Origin: CAXBES01 sp963974915
Lineage (GTDB): Bacteria > Bacteroidota > Bacteroidia > Flavobacteriales > Flavobacteriaceae
DNA: 64,000 nucleotides
Assembly: GCA_963974915.1 (NCBI GenBank)
Contig: CAXBES010000003.1
Location: forward strand, 124,001-188,000
Direction of reading: 5' to 3'
Made by a program: the position numbers and the translations under genes. Below, one piece after another: positions 63,634-64,000 of this stretch. Under the pieces are notes generated by a model. That model was not told where the DNA came from, ran no database searches, and was given only the letters and a program-made list of their open reading frames with translations. Position 1 is the stretch's first letter. Each line of letters opens with the position of its first letter.

Positions 63634-63933
63634 TTAAAAAGGTTTTGTTTCATCATCCTTCTCCATAAACTCTTTGATCTTTCTTCTCTCCCAGTCCTTA
63701 CCATAAAATGGATTCCAGTTAAAGGCCTTAGCAGCTTGAAACACCAATCCTATTCCCCAACCAAAAGCCGCCCAAAGAAACCATGGGTAACGTAATTCGT
63801 TGGTATAATAGTTTAACCCTGCTAAAAAGCCAATAAAGATAATGAACATCATTAAGCTCGTATAAAACTTCTTAATTTCCCCTACCCGAGCTTTGGCCTT
63901 AAAATACTTGTTGTCTTTATTTGATGATTCCAT
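63634..63933 (-). CDS. 2TM-domain protein, copy 1
   Basis: The 99-residue protein has the charged lead KYFKAKARVGEIKKFYTS, two membrane helices (about 27-43 and 53-68) and the tail DWERRKIKEFMEKDDE. It is the first gene of the minus-strand unit visible here, 12 bases before copy 2. The 67 bases upstream hold an AT-rich TATTTTTA (minus) that could be a weak -7 box, so the operon may start here or further right. Confidence 0.85.
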   Translation of the reverse strand: MESSNKDNKYFKAKARVGEIKKFYTSLMMFIIFIGFLAGLNYYTNELRYPWFLWAAFGWGIGLVFQAAKAFNWNPFYGKDWERRKIKEFMEKDDETKPF

Positions 63934-64000
63934 GATGATGTGTTTTTTAATTTCTACTATAAAAATACGTACAGACGAGAGGGTTTAAAAGTTATTTCTT

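Noticed and set aside
1..64000. CRISPR array, tRNA/rRNA genes, prophage or insertion sequence
   Set aside because: No regularly spaced repeats, tRNA-like cloverleaf, transposase, integrase or phage genes were recognised on either strand.

Overview
The window looks like chromosomal DNA of a member of the Flavobacteriaceae (Bacteroidota). The evidence is: low G+C; promoters of the TAnnTTTG type with almost no Shine-Dalgarno sites; two proteins ending in type IX secretion sorting domains; many Bacteroidota-type lipoproteins; and flavobacterial gene sets such as 2TM-domain/LytTR clusters, a LETM1-related protein, DUF4331 pairs and TolB-amidohydrolase fusions. The genus cannot be fixed from the sequence. 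No tRNA, rRNA, CRISPR array, prophage or insertion sequence was seen.

Layout. 1-133 is the 5' end of the gene for ribosomal protein L31 type B (minus strand), followed by a gene-free stretch with a flavobacterial-style intergenic repeat. 585-5685 holds a DUF4199 membrane protein, a family 2 glycosyltransferase, a phosphohexomutase and an MsbA-like ABC exporter. 5686-6215 has no protein gene but carries two related small-RNA genes in tandem on the minus strand, each with promoter, C-rich-loop hairpin and terminator. 6216-7722 is an ECF sigma factor with a membrane protein and a small periplasmic protein. 7729-13939 holds a BNR-repeat lipoprotein, an RsmB-type rRNA methyltransferase and purL. 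14047-22098 is a fatty-acid degradation block: acyl-CoA ligase, then a MarR regulator leading a bifunctional hydratase/dehydrogenase, a thiolase and an acyl-CoA dehydrogenase. A 24-bp imperfect palindrome sits at the MarR promoter.

22196-33160 is rich in secreted proteins: a TolB-like/SnoaL-like fusion, an AraC-type membrane regulator, twin M23 lipoproteins, an M28 and an M1 peptidase, YdeI, and a TolB-amidohydrolase. 33203-38519 holds a small ABC unit, a fasciclin lipoprotein, a LysM protein, a TauE-type transporter broken by an in-frame amber codon, a LytTR membrane regulator and an intradiol-dioxygenase-like protein with an extra CPVC domain. 38520-41180 is a minus-strand AAA/VWA pair. 41297-48896 holds a sortilin-like BNR protein, an S9 peptidase, a hydrolase-OsmC fusion, a YdeI/DUF1905 protein and sodC.

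49148-56059 carries two tandem M36 (fungalysin-type) peptidases with nearly identical cores and different C-terminal accessory domains. 56282-60650 is an ECF sigma/RskA-like anti-sigma pair facing a TPR lipoprotein and two DUF4331-type proteins. The window ends with a LETM1-related protein and a minus-strand operon of three 2TM proteins plus a LytTR response regulator. Taken together the gene content suits a heterotroph that degrades peptides and fatty acids and exports large enzymes to its surface.

The most unusual signal is the tandem small-RNA locus at 5724-6063. Its two members differ in their hairpin stem sequences but keep the base pairing and the AGCCCCAA loop.
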